Shown in pieces: positions 38,541-48,505 of a stretch of DNA of 56,091 bases; the first letter of the stretch is position 1, and every line of letters starts with the position of its first letter. Both the position numbers and the translations under genes were made by a program. The DNA is from Sphingobacteriaceae bacterium (GTDB taxonomy: Bacteria; Bacteroidota; Bacteroidia; Sphingobacteriales; Sphingobacteriaceae). The stretch spans positions 1 through 56,091 of the forward strand of contig JAIEMU010000137.1 in NCBI GenBank assembly GCA_019751895.1, in the 5' to 3' direction. The notes under the pieces are model-generated. The model searched no databases. It was given only the letters and a program-made list of their open reading frames with translations, and had not been told where the DNA came from.

Positions 38541-39479
38541 ATGCCTTTATTTGTCGCTTTTATCTTTCTAGCATTTCTACTTTTGTTATGCTCATTTGTA
38601 ACCGTTAAACAAGGAACGATAGCCGTTGTTACCATTTTCGGAAAATACCGCCGACTGATGCGCCCAGGTTTAAGTTTACGTATTCCCTTTATCGAATTGG
38701 TTCATTCACGTGTTTCTATTCAAAACCGTTCGGTAGAATTGTCTTTTCAAGCCGTAACCCAAGACCAAGCCAATGTGTATTTCAAAGCCATGTTGTTGTA
38801 TTCGGTATTGAACCATGATGAGGAGACGGTTAAAAACGTAGCCTTTAAATTTGTGGACCAAAACAATTTAATGCAAGCCTTAATCCGTACCATCGAGGGT
38901 TCTATCCGTGCCTATGTGGCGACACAAAACCAAGCCAACGTATTGGCACAACGCAACGAAATTGTATTGCATGTAAAAGAACAGATAGATGTAGTGTTGG
39001 AAACTTGGGGCTACCATTTGCAAGATTTGCAACTAAACGACATTACCTTCGATGATGAAATTATGCGCTCGATGAGTAGGGTAGTGGCCTCAAACAATTT
39101 AAAGGCGGCCGCCGAAAACGAAGGTCAAGCCTTGCTCATTACCAAAACCAAAGCTGCCGAGGCAGATGGAAACGCCATCAAAATTGCGGCAGCTGCCGAA
39201 CGTGAAGCCGCTCAGTTGAGAGGACAAGGCGTGGCATTGTTTAGAACCGAGGTAGCACAAGGAATGGCAAAGTCGGCTTTAGAAATGGAAAACGCAAAGC
39301 TAGATGTATCGGTTATTTTATTCACGATGTGGACAGAATCTATCAAACATTTTGCCGAAAACGGGCAAGGAAATGTTATTTTCTTAGACGGAAGCAGCGA
39401 AGGCATGAACAAAACCATGAAAGAAATGATGGCGCTACAAATGCAAACCGACAACAAAGCGGTTAACAAAGCGGTTTAA
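38541..39479 (+). CDS. SPFH/Band 7 (stomatin-like) protein
   Basis: N-terminal TM, VTVKQGTIAVVTIFGKYRRLMRPGLSLRIPFIELVHSRVSIQNRSVEL. Confidence 0.92.
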   Translation: MPLFVAFIFLAFLLLLCSFVTVKQGTIAVVTIFGKYRRLMRPGLSLRIPFIELVHSRVSIQNRSVELSFQAVTQDQANVYFKAMLLYSVLNHDEETVKNVAFKFVDQNNLMQALIRTIEGSIRAYVATQNQANVLAQRNEIVLHVKEQIDVVLETWGYHLQDLQLNDITFDDEIMRSMSRVVASNNLKAAAENEGQALLITKTKAAEADGNAIKIAAAAEREAAQLRGQGVALFRTEVAQGMAKSALEMENAKLDVSVILFTMWTESIKHFAENGQGNVIFLDGSSEGMNKTMKEMMALQMQTDNKAVNKAV

Positions 39480-41584
39480 GATATTTTACCTAAGGATATA
39501 CCTTGATTTCTTTTATCGAGGTATATCTTTAACAAATTGTTTTTGTCGGCTTCCAGTTTGGGGTCTTCTTCAAACAGTTCAATTACCGTTTTTCGTGCCT
39601 CTTGCAATATATTTTGGTCTTTGGTCAAGTCGGCAATCTTCAAATCCAATATTCCACTTTGTTGTGTCCCTGATATATCGCCAGGTCCTCTCAATTGCAA
39701 ATCAATCTCCGAAATCTCAAAACCATTGTTGGTTTTTACCATGGTGTTTAATCTGGTTTTGCCGGTGGGGCTAAGTTTGCTGCCACTCATCAATATACAA
39801 TAACTTTGTTCGGCGCCTCTGCCCACCCTGCCTCTCAATTGATGGAGCTGTGACAAGCCAAACCTTTCGGCATTTTCTATCACCATAATAGAGGCATTGG
39901 GTACATTTACACCTACTTCAATCACTGTGGTCGCCACCATGATTTGTGTTTTGCCTTCTACAAATTGTTGCATCTCAAATTGTTTGTCTTTGGCAGGCAT
40001 TTGTCCATGCACAATGCTAATTTGAAACTCAGGCAGCGGAAAATCATGTCTAATTTGTTCTATTCCTGTTTCTAAGTTCAGTAAATCTAGTTTTTCGCTT
40101 TCTTTTATCAAGGGATAAACGATATACACTTGCCTACCTTTGGCGATTTCGCTGCGCATAAAGCCAATCAGTTGTAATCTTTGGTTTTCAAACAAGTGTT
40201 TGGTTTCGATAGGTTTCCGTCCTACGGGCATTTCGTCTATCACCGACACGTCCAAATCTCCGTACAAGGTCATCGCCAATGTTCTAGGAATAGGCGTGGC
40301 GGTCATCACCAATATATGCGGTGGAATGTTGTTTTTGCGCCAAAGTTTGGCTCTTTGTTCCACGCCAAAGCGGTGTTGCTCATCAATCACTACCAAACCT
40401 AAATTTTTAAATACTACTTTGTCTTCTATTAAGGCGTGTGTGCCGATTAAAATATCGATTTCACCGTTTTCTAATTGTTGGTGTAAGGTTGTTCTTGTTT
40501 TTTTTGTGGTGCTACCAGTTAGTAAAGCTACATTTACCAGTTTTCCTTTCAACAATTCGTTGATAGATGCAAAATGTTGCTGTGCCAATATTTCGGTAGG
40601 CGCCATCATGCAGGCTTGAAAACCATTGTCGTTTGCCAACAGCATACTCATCAAGGCCACGGCGGTTTTTCCACTGCCCACATCGCCTTGCACCAAGCGG
40701 TTCATTTGCACTCCTTTGTTGGTGTCTATTCTGATTTCTTTGATTACCCTTTTTTGGGCATTGGTGAGTTCAAAAGGAAGAATTTCGTTGTAAAAAGTAC
40801 TTACCTTGTCGCCTACTTTCTCAAACATCGAGCCTTTGAATTTCAAATTTCTGATTTGTTTGGTATTTAAAAGTTGCAACTGGATAAAGAAAAGCTCTTC
40901 AAATTTCAGCCTTCGCTCTGCGTGCTGCAAAGCATTTACACTGCTCGGAAAATGAATATGTATTAAAGCGTCTTTTTTGGAAATCAGGTGGTATTTTTCT
41001 AATATATAAGCGGGAATGTTCTCTTGTATCTCATTAAAATGGGCGTTCAACACCGTTGCAATTAGTTTTTGAATTGCTTTGCTATCTAAAAAACCTTTTT
41101 TTAGTTTCTCGGTGCTATGGTAAACGGGTTGCAGGGTAATGTTTCCGCTTGCGGCATTTTCCACCCGAGGATAATTCTCTAATTCGGGATGCGCTATGCT
41201 GAAACCATTGTTGAAAAACGTGGGTTTGCCAAAGGCGATGTAAGTGCTGCCCACTTTTATGTTTTCATCCACCCATTTCAAACTTTGAAACCAAACCAGT
41301 TCCATGCTTCCGCTGTCATCTGTAAATTTAGCAACAATTCTTTTCTTGAATTTATCGCCCAAGGTTTCTTTAGAAGTGATTTTTCCGATAATTTGAACCA
41401 AAGGCATTTCTTCCGATAGCTCTCTTATCTTATAAAATCGAGTTTTGTCGATGTATCGAAATGGATAATGATTTAAAAGTTGATGTAAATAGAAAATGCC
41501 CAGTTCTTTTTGTAAAAGAACAGCTTTTTTTGGGCCTACACCTTTTAAATATTCAATGGAAGTGATTAAATTATTCGCAAACAA
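39476..41584 (-). CDS. recG: ATP-dependent DNA helicase RecG
   Basis: GVGPKKAVLLQKELGI, LVQGDVGSGKTAVALMSML, MAPTEILAQQHF, IDEQHRFGVEQRAKL, MTATPIPRTLAMTLYGDLDVSVIDEMP, QLRGRVGRG. Confidence 0.97.
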   Translation of the reverse strand: MFANNLITSIEYLKGVGPKKAVLLQKELGIFYLHQLLNHYPFRYIDKTRFYKIRELSEEMPLVQIIGKITSKETLGDKFKKRIVAKFTDDSGSMELVWFQSLKWVDENIKVGSTYIAFGKPTFFNNGFSIAHPELENYPRVENAASGNITLQPVYHSTEKLKKGFLDSKAIQKLIATVLNAHFNEIQENIPAYILEKYHLISKKDALIHIHFPSSVNALQHAERRLKFEELFFIQLQLLNTKQIRNLKFKGSMFEKVGDKVSTFYNEILPFELTNAQKRVIKEIRIDTNKGVQMNRLVQGDVGSGKTAVALMSMLLANDNGFQACMMAPTEILAQQHFASINELLKGKLVNVALLTGSTTKKTRTTLHQQLENGEIDILIGTHALIEDKVVFKNLGLVVIDEQHRFGVEQRAKLWRKNNIPPHILVMTATPIPRTLAMTLYGDLDVSVIDEMPVGRKPIETKHLFENQRLQLIGFMRSEIAKGRQVYIVYPLIKESEKLDLLNLETGIEQIRHDFPLPEFQISIVHGQMPAKDKQFEMQQFVEGKTQIMVATTVIEVGVNVPNASIMVIENAERFGLSQLHQLRGRVGRGAEQSYCILMSGSKLSPTGKTRLNTMVKTNNGFEISEIDLQLRGPGDISGTQQSGILDLKIADLTKDQNILQEARKTVIELFEEDPKLEADKNNLLKIYLDKRNQGISLGKIS

Positions 41585-41590
41585 GGTTTT

Positions 41591-42496
41591 CTATTTTCGT
41601 TTAAAAATACTAATTTCTTTAATTAGGTTGTAATTAAATAACAAAACTGAAGAAAATAATAAGCTATAAGCAAGCATTTGGTGTTGTGTAATGTGCTCGT
41701 CGAAATAGATAATCGCAACCGAAAATGCGATAATAGGGTTTAGGTAAATAATAATTCCCAAGGTAGAAGAGGGAATGCCAATTAAAGCATACAAGCTCAA
41801 AAACAAGGGGATGATGGTAAACAAAACGGCAATAAGGATAATATTTACCCAGAAATCTATGCCTGAAGGAACGGCTTGATGTTGGTGAATGTAAAAGGGT
41901 AACATCAAAAATACAGCCAGCGTAATCTGTACGGCAAGGGTATTAAACTTGTCTAAGCTGTGCATCTTACGTTGGATGATTAAATAGAAAGCATAAAGTG
42001 CGGCAATAATTACAGACCAAAGCACTTCGATATACGAGCCCGTAGCCAACAAAACAATACTGAGCAAGGCAATGCCTAAAGAGATAAGTTTTAGTTTGGA
42101 CAGGTGTTCTTTTAAAATCAAAAAACCACCAAAAGCGGTAATCAGCGGACAAACCATATATGCAAAAGCCGCAGATTTTAAGCTTACATTGTTAATCGCA
42201 TAGATAAAGGTAAACCAATTGAGTGTCAATAAAATTGTAGAGACGATAATTTGCAGTAAAATGATTTTTCGCTTTGCAGCGTCTAAATTTTTTAGAAACG
42301 AAAAATCATTTTTCAGTTGTTTTCTTCTAAATATAAAAATGCAAAGCCAAATTAAAATAAGGGAGCTAAAAATGCGGTAATAAAGAATTTCTTCGGGCGC
42401 ATAAGCTTTTAAGTTTCGCAATGGAATAGAAAAGAAACCCCAAATACAAACCGACAAAATTGCGGATAAGAAATATTTTAATTTAGATTCGTGCAA
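41591..42496 (-). CDS. EamA family (RarD-like) transporter
   Basis: About ten hydrophobic helices; ILSVCIWGFFSIPLRNLKAYAPEEILYYRIFSSLILIW. Confidence 0.85.
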   Translation of the reverse strand: MHESKLKYFLSAILSVCIWGFFSIPLRNLKAYAPEEILYYRIFSSLILIWLCIFIFRRKQLKNDFSFLKNLDAAKRKIILLQIIVSTILLTLNWFTFIYAINNVSLKSAAFAYMVCPLITAFGGFLILKEHLSKLKLISLGIALLSIVLLATGSYIEVLWSVIIAALYAFYLIIQRKMHSLDKFNTLAVQITLAVFLMLPFYIHQHQAVPSGIDFWVNIILIAVLFTIIPLFLSLYALIGIPSSTLGIIIYLNPIIAFSVAIIYFDEHITQHQMLAYSLLFSSVLLFNYNLIKEISIFKRK

Positions 42497-42499
42497 AAT

Positions 42500-42880
42500 T
42501 TAAGATTTAAAAGCGGTAATAGAAATTTCTACATTTACACCCTTTGGCAAACCTTTTACGGCTACGGTTTCTCTAGCTGGAAAATCTTTTTCAAAATAGC
42601 TGCCATAAATCTCATTCACTTTGCCAAATAAATTCATGTCTGAAAGGAAGATGGTTGTTTTAAGGATGTGCTGAAATTCATAGCCTGCTTCCAAAAGTAA
42701 AGCTTTAATGTTGCTCATTACCTGCGTCGTTTCAGCCTCAATACTATCGAGTACAATTTCATCAGTTTGAGGGTTAATCGCAATTTGACCCGATGCAAAT
42801 AAAAAACCGTTTGCCATCACCGCTTGACTATAAGGACCAATTGGAGCAGGTACATTTGAACTGTTGATGATTTTTTTCAT
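42500..42880 (-). CDS. ridA: RidA family (reactive intermediate deaminase) protein
   Basis: VPAPIGPYSQAVMANGFLFASGQIAINPQTDEIV; start at 42880 preferred since the longer ORF overlaps a terminator. Confidence 0.95.
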   Translation of the reverse strand: MKKIINSSNVPAPIGPYSQAVMANGFLFASGQIAINPQTDEIVLDSIEAETTQVMSNIKALLLEAGYEFQHILKTTIFLSDMNLFGKVNEIYGSYFEKDFPARETVAVKGLPKGVNVEISITAFKS

Positions 42881-42894
42881 ATATTTTTTCATAA

Positions 42895-42933
42895 AAAAAA
42901 AGGTTTTGATGTTTGAAATCAAAACCTTTTTAA
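42895..42933 (-). terminator. Intrinsic terminator downstream of OmpA-family gene
   Basis: AAAAAGGTTTTGAT-gtttgaa-ATCAAAACCTTTTT, reading into poly-T on minus strand. Confidence 0.8.
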
Positions 42934-42948
42934 AATAAGTTATATTAA

Positions 42949-44331
42949 TTATTCTTGAGTAGATTCTACACGACGGTTTCTAGAACGTCCTTCTTCAGTA
43001 TCGTTTGAAGCAACTGGACTTGTTTCACCGAAACCTTTGCTTGTTACTTTGTTCGCAGGAACACCAGAGTTTATTAAAAACGTTTTTACTGATTCTGCTC
43101 TGTCTTTAGATAATTTCATGTTGTATGTAGCCGAACCTTCGTCTGAAGCATGACCTTTGATTAGAATTTTAGTTCCTTTTTCTTTTAATGACAAAGCTAA
43201 TTTTTCTAAAATAGGATAAGCTTCAGTTTTTAAAACGGCACTTTGGAATTCAAATTGAACTGATTCCCAACCTGTAATAGCAGGTGCAGTATTTTGAATA
43301 GCAGGAGCTTCAAATTTTGGTAGCGGGCAACCAGCACCATCAACTGCTACATTGGCTTCAGTACCTGGGCATTTGTCAAATTGATCAGAAACACCATCGC
43401 CATCTGTATCTTTTTTAAGATTTTCAACAGCGCTTTCTAAGTTTTGAACTCTATCTTTCAAAGCTTTTAATTCTTTTTTAATTGATTCGTCTTTCAACTC
43501 ATCATACATCATTGCTAAAGGATTAACCCAATCTAAATTAGGTTTAGATTTTGATCCTAAAGAATATTCTAAACCAACTGAAGTATAAGAGAATTTATCG
43601 TTTGCAGCTTTGTTAGCTACAGTCTCTCCATCTGTTGCGTCAAAATTATCGCCATCTACAAAGTTCATTACATAGTTAAGGTTAAAAGCTACTCTGTCTG
43701 ATACTTTGAATTTTACACCTGCACCTACAGGAATGTACATTGTTTTAGCGTATTTGTTGTTTGAATTTGCGCCATATTTACCTTCTAAGTCTTCAATGTT
43801 AGAATCGGATTTTGTAAATTTAGTAGCGTATCCTGCTCTACCATAACCTAATGTAGCGGTAAAGTTTACAGAATTTTCTCTACGCAAAAAATCTACAGTA
43901 GCTACGTTTACAATTGCTCTTACATCAAATGCATAAGCTAAACTAGTTTCGTAATCTTTAATTCCGTTTAGCACACCATTTTTAGCGTCAACGTTTGTAC
44001 CACCAACTAAACCTCTAGTTGCGTTTAATTCTAAACCAAAAGCATGACCTAATTGTTTGCGAATTAATAATCCGTAACCTAAGTTTGAAGTCCAGTTTGT
44101 GTAATCCGAAGAACCACCAGTAAGAACTGTTGGCGCCAAAATACCAGCGTGTACACCAACTGACCAAGTTCTGTATTGTCCAGAGCCACCAAATACTTTT
44201 GGTGTTGAAATTACAGTTTTTGTTTGTGCTTTAGCGCTAGTAACTTCTTTTTGAGCATTTGCAAGACCAGTGGTACCTACTAATACCACTAAAGAAGATA
44301 ATAAGCCTTTTTTTAAGGTAGTGTAATTCAT
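42949..44331 (-). CDS. OmpA family outer membrane protein with TSP3-type Ca-binding motif
   Basis: Signal peptide, beta-barrel-like N-half, DTDGDGVSDQFDKCPGTEANVAVDGAGCP, C-terminal ILIKGHASDEGSATYNMKLSKDRAESVKTFLINSGVPANKVTSKGFGE. Confidence 0.94.
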   Translation of the reverse strand: MNYTTLKKGLLSSLVVLVGTTGLANAQKEVTSAKAQTKTVISTPKVFGGSGQYRTWSVGVHAGILAPTVLTGGSSDYTNWTSNLGYGLLIRKQLGHAFGLELNATRGLVGGTNVDAKNGVLNGIKDYETSLAYAFDVRAIVNVATVDFLRRENSVNFTATLGYGRAGYATKFTKSDSNIEDLEGKYGANSNNKYAKTMYIPVGAGVKFKVSDRVAFNLNYVMNFVDGDNFDATDGETVANKAANDKFSYTSVGLEYSLGSKSKPNLDWVNPLAMMYDELKDESIKKELKALKDRVQNLESAVENLKKDTDGDGVSDQFDKCPGTEANVAVDGAGCPLPKFEAPAIQNTAPAITGWESVQFEFQSAVLKTEAYPILEKLALSLKEKGTKILIKGHASDEGSATYNMKLSKDRAESVKTFLINSGVPANKVTSKGFGETSPVASNDTEEGRSRNRRVESTQE

Positions 44332-44477
44332 GATTTTTTTTATTAGTTATAACTAATTTTTTTATTCTAAATAATTATTTGTTTGCGAAAATACATATTT
44401 TTTCCGTTTAAAAAAATATATTTAAATAAAATTTCATTCTTAATTTGATTACTTTTGAATTCTCAAAATGAAATAAA

Positions 44478-45767
44478 ATGAAATATAAAAAAATTAGCAG
44501 CTCCCTATTTATTAAAAATCGGATTGAGTTTAGTAAAAAGATGATATCAAATTCATTAGCTATTTTTAATTCAAGCGATGAATTCCCTAGAAGTGGAGAT
44601 CAAAATTTTTCTTTCAAACAAAATCCAGATTTATTTTTTTTATCGGGAATTGATCAAGAACAAAGTATTTTGTTGCTTTATCCCGACTGTCCAAATCCTT
44701 TATATAAGGAGGTTTTGTTTTTAAGGAAAACAAACGATCATATTAAAGTTTGGGAAGGACACAAATACACAAAAGAACAAGCTAAGGAAGCTTCAGGTAT
44801 TGAAAACGTGTGTTGGTTAGAAGAATTTGAAAATGTTTTACATAGTATCATACATTATACCGATTGCGTTTATTTGAATACGAATGAAAATGATCGTTAT
44901 GCGCATTCTGTAAAATACAGAGATTTACGCTTTATTGAAGATTTAAAATCTAGATATCCTTTGCATAATTACAAAAGAGCAGCGCTTTTGATGCGTGAGT
45001 TAAGGGTTGTAAAATCCGATATCGAAGTTGATTTAACTCAAAAGGCTTGTAAAATTACCGAAGACGCTTTTAAAAGAGTGTTGAAGTTTGTGAAACCTGG
45101 TGTAGCAGAATATGAAATTGAAGCAGAAATTATTCATGAATTTATTAAGCAACAAGCTACGGGGCATGCCTATAGCCCGATTATAGCTTCGGGAATAAAT
45201 GCAAATATTTTACATTATAACGATAACGATCAAATATGTAAAGATGGCGAATTGATTTTGATGGATTTTGGAGCAGAGTATGCGAATTACAATGCCGATT
45301 TAACGAGAACCATTCCTGTTGGTGGTAGGTTTTCGCCACGTCAAAAAGAAGTTTACAATGCGGTTCTTCATGTTTTAAAAGAGGCTACGAAATTATTGGT
45401 TTCGGGCACTATCTGGAACGATTATCATGTGCAAGTTGGCGAGATGATGACAGAACAATTGGTGAATTTAAAACTCTTGACAATGGACGAAGTTCGTAAT
45501 CAAAGCAAAGAAATACCTGCGTATAAAAAATATTTTATGCATGGTACTTCTCATCATTTAGGTATTGATGTGCATGATTTTTCAGGGCGTTATACACCTT
45601 TTGCTGAAGGTAATATTTTAACCTGTGAACCTGGTATTTATATTCCAGAAGAAAGTTTTGGTGTGCGTTTAGAAAATGATATTTTAATTACCAAATCAGG
45701 TAATTATAACTTTATGGAAAACACGCCTATTGAGGTTGAAGAGATTGAAAATTGGATGAATAATTAG
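44478..45767 (+). CDS. pepP: Aminopeptidase P family (Xaa-Pro aminopeptidase)
   Basis: GHAYSPIIASGINANILHYNDND, LILMDFGAEYANYNADLTRTIPVGG, HGTSHHLGIDVHD, CEPGIYIPEE. Confidence 0.93.
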   Translation: MKYKKISSSLFIKNRIEFSKKMISNSLAIFNSSDEFPRSGDQNFSFKQNPDLFFLSGIDQEQSILLLYPDCPNPLYKEVLFLRKTNDHIKVWEGHKYTKEQAKEASGIENVCWLEEFENVLHSIIHYTDCVYLNTNENDRYAHSVKYRDLRFIEDLKSRYPLHNYKRAALLMRELRVVKSDIEVDLTQKACKITEDAFKRVLKFVKPGVAEYEIEAEIIHEFIKQQATGHAYSPIIASGINANILHYNDNDQICKDGELILMDFGAEYANYNADLTRTIPVGGRFSPRQKEVYNAVLHVLKEATKLLVSGTIWNDYHVQVGEMMTEQLVNLKLLTMDEVRNQSKEIPAYKKYFMHGTSHHLGIDVHDFSGRYTPFAEGNILTCEPGIYIPEESFGVRLENDILITKSGNYNFMENTPIEVEEIENWMNN

Positions 45768-46660
45768 TTTTCTGAATTAAAATCAGCAACGAATTTATAC
45801 ATGTTAAAATCAGTATGATGTTTTAAAGCTTCGGCAATTTTTTGTCGGAGCTTTTTTTTGTCTATATCCATCATGCGTTTGTGTTGAATTAATTGAAACG
45901 CTTTTTCTGTTAAAAGTTGTTCTTTGCGTTCGTTGTTTTGTTCGTCTTCTGCCAACAGCCAATTGCAAAGCGCTGAAATGCCTTGTTCTTTATCGGCTAC
46001 AGTTTTGAAAATTGGAATAGATTGTTGATGCGTTATTTTTAATAAATTAGCAGCGAAAATATCGGCACCTTCTCTATCTGCTTTGTTCACCACAAAACCC
46101 TGTGCGATTTCCATCAAACCAGATTTTATATTTTGTATTTCATCTCCTGATTCGGGAACCAATACTACAATTGTTTTTGAAGCAATGCCTGCAATTTCTA
46201 CTTCCGATTGGCCTACGCCTACGGTTTCTATCATGATTAAGTCGAAATCAGCGGCTAATAAAACGTCTAAAATCTCTATGGTTTTTGCAGATACACCTCC
46301 CAAAGAACCTCTAGTAGCCAAAGAACGAATAAAAACATTTGGATTATTGAATTGTGACGACATGCGTATTCTGTCGCCGAGTAATGAACCAAAATTAAAA
46401 GGAGAAGTAGGGTCGATGGCTAAAATAGCAACCTTTTTCCCAGTTTTAACCAATGAATTGGTAATCGAATTGACAAGTGTACTCTTTCCTGCACCAGGAG
46501 GTCCCGTGATACCAATTACTTTGGTGTTCTTCTTTTTCTTTAATCCTTTTAGTAAATCTTCCGCAGGAAAAATGTTATTTTCAACATAGGTTAATGCTCT
46601 GGCAATTGTTCTAAAATCTCCTGATGCTATAAGCTTTAGGGTATTTGATAAATTGTCCAT
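45764..46660 (-). CDS. meaB: Methylmalonyl-CoA mutase-associated GTPase MeaB
   Basis: VIGITGPPGAGKSTLVNSI, LAIDPTSPFNFGSLLGDRIRM, ETVGVGQSEVEIA, NKADREGAD. Confidence 0.95.
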   Translation of the reverse strand: MDNLSNTLKLIASGDFRTIARALTYVENNIFPAEDLLKGLKKKKNTKVIGITGPPGAGKSTLVNSITNSLVKTGKKVAILAIDPTSPFNFGSLLGDRIRMSSQFNNPNVFIRSLATRGSLGGVSAKTIEILDVLLAADFDLIMIETVGVGQSEVEIAGIASKTIVVLVPESGDEIQNIKSGLMEIAQGFVVNKADREGADIFAANLLKITHQQSIPIFKTVADKEQGISALCNWLLAEDEQNNERKEQLLTEKAFQLIQHKRMMDIDKKKLRQKIAEALKHHTDFNMYKFVADFNSEN

Positions 46661-46690
46661 TAGATAAAACTAAATGATAAGCAGTTAAAA

Positions 46691-47461
46691 TTATTTAGGG
46701 ATTTTTTTGATGTAATTCTCCAAAGCCATTACCATTGAAGGTGATTCTGGGCTAGGTACAGAAATATCTACAATTAAATCTTTGTCGGTAACTGCCTTAC
46801 TTGTATTTGCGCCAAAAGTAGCAATACGGGTATTGTTTTGTGTGAAACTTGGGAAGTTGGTGTATAAAGATTGAATGCTTGACGGACTGAAAAAAGCAAT
46901 AATATCATAAAAAACATCGGCTAAATCTGATAAATCACTTACAACAGTTTTGTATAAAACTGCAGGTGTGAAATCGTAACCATTTGTTTCTAAGAATTTC
47001 ATCGCATCTTCAGTAGCCAAATCAGAACAAGGGTATAAAAATTTATCTCCTGTGTGCTTTTTCAGTACATCTGTAAGGTCGGCAGTAGTTTGTTTGCCAA
47101 AAAATATTTTTCGTTTGCGGTATTGAGTATATTTTTGAAGATACAATGCAATGTTTTCAGACAAACAAAAGTATTTTAGATCTACAGAAGGTTCGTGCCT
47201 CATTTCCTCGCAGATTCTAAAAAAATGATCAACAGAGTTTCTGCTTGTGAATATAATAGATTGAAAATCACTTAAATTTATTTTGTCTTTCCTAAAATCT
47301 CTTGCAGGTACTCCTTCTACGTGAATGAAAGATCTAAAATCAATTTTAAGATTGTATTTTTTTGCTAAATCAAAATAAGGTGATTTTTCTGTTTCTGGCT
47401 TTGGTAAAGTGATTAAAATACTCTTTACTTTAAGCATTCGCTTTTTTATTTGTTCTTGCAT
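46691..47461 (-). CDS. hemD: Uroporphyrinogen-III synthase
   Basis: IIFTSRNSVDHFF, FLYPCSDLATEDAMKFLETNGYDFTPAVLYKTV, IIAFFSPSSIQSLYTNFPS, ATFGANTSKAV. Confidence 0.85.
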   Translation of the reverse strand: MQEQIKKRMLKVKSILITLPKPETEKSPYFDLAKKYNLKIDFRSFIHVEGVPARDFRKDKINLSDFQSIIFTSRNSVDHFFRICEEMRHEPSVDLKYFCLSENIALYLQKYTQYRKRKIFFGKQTTADLTDVLKKHTGDKFLYPCSDLATEDAMKFLETNGYDFTPAVLYKTVVSDLSDLADVFYDIIAFFSPSSIQSLYTNFPSFTQNNTRIATFGANTSKAVTDKDLIVDISVPSPESPSMVMALENYIKKIPK

Positions 47462-47466
47462 TTTGT

Positions 47467-48429
47467 TTAACTCAGCCATTTGATTAAAAATATTATTGGG
47501 CAAATTTCGAGAGTGCAAAAATACAATAATAAATACAAAATTGAAACTAAATTATGTTTGAAAATAATTCGAATAAATCGAAGTAAAAGAGTGAGGTGTA
47601 TAATTGAAATTATAATCAAACCCGCCAAGCTGCAAAAATATCCATATTTTAAAGGAGATAAGATGGAAAGAATGAGGAAAGGAGTGGTGAATAAAGCTGA
47701 ACTATAAAAACTTACGTACACAAAGGAAATAAAATCATGTATTAGTTTTGTATTTGTAAATAGAGCGAAGACTTTGAAAATAAAAATTTTAAAAATGTAC
47801 AATGCTAAAATGAAAATGCCTAAACGAATAAAAATAGCAAATTCATGTTTGTTGAATGGTGTTTCTATAAATGAGTAAGCAAGGTAAATGTATAAACTCA
47901 GTATAAAAGAGAATACAATAAAAAAACATAATAAACCTAAAGAAGAAAATAGCGTTTGACGCTGGCTAAGTTTTAAAATTGTGTTTTTGTAGAAAAAAGC
48001 ATTTGATATCGTTTTGAAATCTTCTTCAAAAATCTTCTTGAGAATTATCAACAAAAGAAGCAATGAACACAAAGTGGTTAAAATCCAGACTTCGCCTTTG
48101 TAAAGTTTTTTGCCAGTTTTAAGCAGTTTTGTGTTTTTTTTTGAAACTGAATTGATTTGATTCCAGCTATAGTTTTTGTTGATTTTGCTGTGATAGTAAA
48201 CTTCCAATAAACTATCTAAAATGGGGCTTTGGGTTGCTATTTCGGATTTTAAAGCTATAAAGTGTTTGTCTAAAGAGTCTTGAATGCGTATTTTTTCTTT
48301 TAAATAAGTAGAATCGACAATGACTTTTAGCGCAGGTGTTTGAGGCAGTGCAACTAAATTCGTCGTCTGCGCATTGCAATAAATAATGCTGGTAATGGAA
48401 AGTAAAACAATTAAAAGATATTTGTACAC
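47467..48429 (-). CDS. DUF4271 domain-containing membrane protein
   Basis: Signal peptide, then multiple TMs (ALYIFKIFIFKVFALFTN...); adjacent to hemD as commonly seen in Bacteroidota. Confidence 0.8.
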   Translation of the reverse strand: MYKYLLIVLLSITSIIYCNAQTTNLVALPQTPALKVIVDSTYLKEKIRIQDSLDKHFIALKSEIATQSPILDSLLEVYYHSKINKNYSWNQINSVSKKNTKLLKTGKKLYKGEVWILTTLCSLLLLLIILKKIFEEDFKTISNAFFYKNTILKLSQRQTLFSSLGLLCFFIVFSFILSLYIYLAYSFIETPFNKHEFAIFIRLGIFILALYIFKIFIFKVFALFTNTKLIHDFISFVYVSFYSSALFTTPFLILSILSPLKYGYFCSLAGLIIISIIHLTLLLRFIRIIFKHNLVSILYLLLYFCTLEICPIIFLIKWLS

Positions 48430-48505
48430 GATTTTTGACCTAATGAAATGGATATTAGGTTGTAAAAATATTGATTTTAAATGTATTTTTATAATCCTTA
48501 GTAGA

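Noticed and set aside
40140-40619. 159-aa plus-strand ORF opposite recG
   Set aside because: Antisense shadow ORF of recG with no recognisable motif.
46083-46589. 168-aa plus-strand ORF opposite meaB
   Set aside because: Antisense shadow of meaB P-loop region.
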